Both the position numbers and the translations under genes were made by a program. A model generated the notes under the pieces. It saw only the letters and a program-made list of their open reading frames with translations. It was not told the origin of the DNA and did not search any database. From CAZLPZ01 sp964607245 (GTDB lineage Bacteria > Pseudomonadota > Alphaproteobacteria > Micavibrionales > Micavibrionaceae): a stretch of DNA of 7,843 nucleotides. This document shows positions 5,191 to 7,843 of the stretch, piece after piece. Location of the stretch: NCBI GenBank assembly GCA_964607245.1, contig CAZSIB010000024.1:1-7843 (forward strand), in the 5' to 3' direction. Each line of letters begins with the position of its first letter. The stretch's first letter is position 1.

Positions 5191-6945
5191 TTATTTTGCG
5201 GTTTCTGACCACCACCAGCTTTCGGGGACCACGCCGTAAAGGGGGGTCACGGCAGGCCGGATAATGCGCCGATCAAGTGCAATCAAGTCGTTCGGTTGAT
5301 ATCCAAAGGGAATAATGTAGTGCCCGGCCATGAGCTGAATATCCATATCACATACAGCTTGTTTCAGATCATCTCGCGTGCGCGTTTGGCTAATTATTTT
5401 TGCGACACGATCGATATACGGTGTACAGACCCCGGCATAGTTAAAACGGCCCGGTTGGTCACGCGCTTGGCATCCCCAATACAACAACTGTTCGTTGCCC
5501 GGGGACAAGGTGCTTTGCCAAAAATAAAAAACGACGTCATAGCTATAGTCATTGAGGCGGTCCCGGAAGGCCGCGACATCAAGTGTTCGCGTTCGGGCCT
5601 TAATCCCAAGCTTCTGAAGGGTGCGCGTAAACGCCAGCGCAATTTTTTCATCTTCTGGGCTTCCCAAAAGGATTTCGAACTCAAAAGGCTTGCGTGTTTT
5701 TGCATTGACACGAACCCCATCGTGTATGATCCAGCCACTTCGTTTAAGCAGCGTGTCGGCCATTTTTAATCGGTCCCGCATTGTCCAGTTCGACGATTCG
5801 GTAAGATGGTCGCGTTCATCTAAATGTCCAGGCGGGCAATCGTCGCCGGCGAGGTCAGTGTTGGGGAAAAAACTATTTGTGCGAATTAACTGACTCGAGA
5901 ATAAATTTTTGTTAATCCAATCAAAATCGAAAGAAAAATAAAGTGCCCGGCGGACCCGCGGATCATCAAACGGTGCGCGCCGTGTGTTCAAAATAAACCC
6001 GCGCACCGTTTCCGCGCGGTGATGCGGGACGCTGGCAACCATTACGCGGTCATTTTTTAAAAAATTATAGCCATTTGCCCAGGTGGTCAGATCTGTTTCG
6101 CGACGAAAATTAAGATGTCCGGTTTTAAACGCTTCAAACGCGATGCTTTCGTCACGAAAATAATCATAGACAATCTTGTCGAAATTATTGAGGCCGCGGC
6201 GGGTCGGCAGATCGGCCGCCCAGTAATCCGGCACGCGTTCATAGGTGATACGGCGGCCTGCTTCGGCCGATGCAACGCGGTAAGGACCCGTTCCCAGGCC
6301 AGGGGCCATCGTCGCGGTATCAAAGGATTTATCCTGATAATAGGTGCGGGAGAGGACAGGCATCATCGCCAAGATCATGACAGTTTCCCGGTCATGACCG
6401 GGTTTCAGGCGAAATGTGATCGTGTGCGGATCGTTAATCGTGACCGTATCAACGAGTTGATACACGCGCCGCATATTCGGGCGGCCTTGTGTTTTTAATG
6501 TCTCGAAGGAGAAGGCGATATCGGCGGCCGTTATCGGCGTATGATCATGAAATTGCGCCCGCGGATCGATATAAAACGTGATCCAGGAACGATCGGGTGC
6601 AACGCGCCAGGCTTTTGCAATTAACGGGTACAGGGTAAATGGTTCATCCCAAGAGCGGTCCGTTAATCGATCATAGACAAGAGAGGGGCCGGGGCCCAAG
6701 GCCTGGGGCGCCTTGCCTTTCAAGGTAAAGGGGTTCAGCGTATCAAATGTACCAATTGCTGCTTGATGTAACGCGCCGCCCTTTGGCGCGTCAGGGTTTG
6801 CGTAAGGGTAATGATCCCAATCCCCCGTCATTTTTGGCGCGCCGTGCATAGTGAGCGCATGAAGAAGGGGCAAGGGGCTCTCCCCCGCCCAAGCAGGGGA
6901 TAGTAAGGCGATCAGGAAAGAAAGGGTAAGAAAAAAACGACGCAT
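5191..6945 (-). CDS. YejA-like ABC transporter periplasmic solute-binding protein, family 5 (peptide-binding)
   Basis: The 584-residue product belongs to the SBP_bac_5 family (oligopeptide/dipeptide/nickel binding) and most resembles the YejA branch, which captures peptides in the periplasm for the YejBEF permease. The YejA-type mark is HGAPK (34-38) with HYPYANPDAPKGG (45-57). Family core features are the segment from IAKAW to FHDHTPITAADIAFSFETL (109-150), and later the stretches GLGTGPYRV and DDPRVRRALYFSFDFDWINK. The start MRRFFLTLSFLIALLSPAWA is a good signal peptide with cleavage after AWA (residue 20). No clear Shine-Dalgarno site precedes it. An in-frame ATG at 7032 has GAGGA nine bases upstream, but it would add 29 residues before the signal peptide and overlap the upstream gene. 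No permease or ATPase gene lies downstream, so the partner transporter must be elsewhere. Confidence 0.93.
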   Translation of the reverse strand: MRRFFLTLSFLIALLSPAWAGESPLPLLHALTMHGAPKMTGDWDHYPYANPDAPKGGALHQAAIGTFDTLNPFTLKGKAPQALGPGPSLVYDRLTDRSWDEPFTLYPLIAKAWRVAPDRSWITFYIDPRAQFHDHTPITAADIAFSFETLKTQGRPNMRRVYQLVDTVTINDPHTITFRLKPGHDRETVMILAMMPVLSRTYYQDKSFDTATMAPGLGTGPYRVASAEAGRRITYERVPDYWAADLPTRRGLNNFDKIVYDYFRDESIAFEAFKTGHLNFRRETDLTTWANGYNFLKNDRVMVASVPHHRAETVRGFILNTRRAPFDDPRVRRALYFSFDFDWINKNLFSSQLIRTNSFFPNTDLAGDDCPPGHLDERDHLTESSNWTMRDRLKMADTLLKRSGWIIHDGVRVNAKTRKPFEFEILLGSPEDEKIALAFTRTLQKLGIKARTRTLDVAAFRDRLNDYSYDVVFYFWQSTLSPGNEQLLYWGCQARDQPGRFNYAGVCTPYIDRVAKIISQTRTRDDLKQAVCDMDIQLMAGHYIIPFGYQPNDLIALDRRIIRPAVTPLYGVVPESWWWSETAK

Positions 6946-6982
6946 AAGCCAACATAGCGGTTTTTTTGTGTTCAGCAAAGTT

Positions 6983-7843
6983 TCATTGGAGCGTGTAATC
7001 TCGTTGATTTGCAAAAGGTGGTCGATAGGCATGAACGGCTGTCCTCATCCGGCGTAGGGTATGATGAATGTGTGCATGGTCAATTTCTTGCATGCGATCA
7101 ATGTCCAAGGCGTCTCGCGCTTTATCGAATTCACTTTGTAGATATAGAGAAAACAAATCACCTTTGCGTTCGGAGTCATTGGGTGAGCTTCCTCGACATT
7201 CGCCATTCACCGCGTCGATCAAGGTGTGGTCGATGAAAGAGGGGCGGTAGCCGGGGTGGGGATCGAACGGCGTACGTTTTCCAATTCCAGCGTCGAGGGA
7301 ATTATAAACGGGGCCACGATATTGAATGGCCTCACGATGTTCGGGAAGCCGATGAAAAAAGAGTCGGAATTCGGACCCTGGAAGTGGTTTCAAAGTATCT
7401 CGGGCCCATTGAAGAGCAGTATTGATGGTGAGGGTATCCCATGGAGTGGAAAGAGGGAGACGTGAGCACACGATAAAACAACAATCCCCAGAAAATTCTG
7501 GTTCATTGATTGTCGTTGTTAATTGGCTAACCACGATCGGATGGGTTCCACCCTTAATATCTTTTGCATGGAAGATCACGGGGGGCATGGTTACGGCGTT
7601 GTCAAGCCATAGCCGATCGACACCCCTGAAGGGGTCGGTCGGGTCCTCTGACATAGGGGCGTGTGGCGGCAAACACTCTTCTTTTGTTGCATGCAGCCCA
7701 GCAATTAGAAGTGAAATTAATTGCCAGTCAGCAGCTTTTTTAAAGTGAGATGTTAAGTGAGGGACAGGCCCACGGTTATACAAAAAAGGGGGCTGTACCA
7801 GATAATCAGTTAAGAGATTGATTAACCCATTGTTTAAGTTGAG
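6983..7843 (-). CDS. Unrecognised protein, 5' end beyond the window
   Basis: The reading frame ends at a TGA at 6983-6985 and stays open to the right edge, giving at least 286 residues. A TTG at 7781-7783 could be read as a start, but the frame continues upstream as plausible protein (LINLLTDYLVQPPFLYNRGP) with no start codon of its own, so the gene most likely begins outside the window. I do not recognise the product. Visible features are a helix around FKKAADWQLISLLIAGLHA, a beta-rich middle with CCFIVC, an aromatic and Arg-rich LFFHRLPEHREAIQYRGP, and a His-rich helical C-terminus (EIDHAHIHHTLRRMR). There is no transmembrane segment in the visible part. It ends 37 bases before the signal-peptide ATG of the YejA-like gene, on the same strand, so the two may be co-transcribed. 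Confidence 0.7.
   Translation of the reverse strand, partial: LNLNNGLINLLTDYLVQPPFLYNRGPVPHLTSHFKKAADWQLISLLIAGLHATKEECLPPHAPMSEDPTDPFRGVDRLWLDNAVTMPPVIFHAKDIKGGTHPIVVSQLTTTINEPEFSGDCCFIVCSRLPLSTPWDTLTINTALQWARDTLKPLPGSEFRLFFHRLPEHREAIQYRGPVYNSLDAGIGKRTPFDPHPGYRPSFIDHTLIDAVNGECRGSSPNDSERKGDLFSLYLQSEFDKARDALDIDRMQEIDHAHIHHTLRRMRTAVHAYRPPFANQRDYTLQ

Noticed and set aside
5296..6498. Several + strand frames inside the YejA-like gene, the longest at 5296-5769 and 6115-6498
   Set aside because: They lie opposite a continuous, recognisable solute-binding protein and have no ribosome sites or motifs of their own.
6771..6791. 7-bp inverted repeat ACGCGCC...GGCGCGT within the YejA-like gene
   Set aside because: It encodes the conserved DAPKGGAL stretch in GC-rich codons and has no T-run, so it is most likely a by-product of coding sequence.
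6946..7032. ATG at 7032 as the start of the YejA-like protein
   Set aside because: It has a fair ribosome site (GAGGA) but would place 29 residues before an excellent signal peptide and overlap the upstream gene by about 50 bases.

Overview
The window looks chromosomal and alphaproteobacterial. The evidence is the gene order rplY (long, Ctc/TL5-type L25) then pth then ychF, the moderate G+C with a GC-rich third codon position in the conserved genes, a YejA-type family 5 solute-binding protein, and a CGTCrTCCCGG...CCGGGATGACG palindromic element of a kind common between alphaproteobacterial genes. I cannot name the genus. A Rhodospirillales-like or Micavibrio-like lineage would fit, but that is a guess. 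I see no tRNA, rRNA, transposase, integrase or CRISPR array.

Layout. 1-187: no complete gene; it holds a sigma70-like promoter for the first gene. 188-493: a small, probably two-helix membrane protein, followed by a hairpin and T-run. 615-3615: the conserved translation block on the + strand. It holds rplY (L25), a compound palindrome of about 100 bp, pth (peptidyl-tRNA hydrolase), an unrecognised AT-richer gene overlapping the pth stop by ATGA, and ychF (Obg-family ATPase/GTPase). 3616-4529: a two-gene unit of unknown function with its own promoter, made of a 160-residue soluble protein and a 122-residue two-helix membrane protein overlapping by ATGA. 4542-7843: three genes on the - strand, converging on that unit. 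Read in transcription order, they are an unrecognised protein whose 5' end lies beyond the right edge, a YejA-like periplasmic peptide-binding protein, and a small two-cysteine lipoprotein.

How the genes work together. rplY, pth and ychF all act on or around the ribosome: L25 binds 5S rRNA, Pth recycles peptidyl-tRNA dropped by stalled ribosomes, and YchF is a ribosome-associated nucleotidase. The 133-residue gene between pth and ychF is therefore placed to be co-expressed with translation factors. The - strand genes concern the cell envelope: a secreted binding protein with no permease genes on its downstream side, and a lipoprotein.

I found no convincing undescribed defence or mobile system. 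The parts most worth a second look are the unknown gene coupled to pth, the promoter-plus-two-gene unit at 3616-4529, the compound palindrome against pth, and the unknown gene at the right edge.
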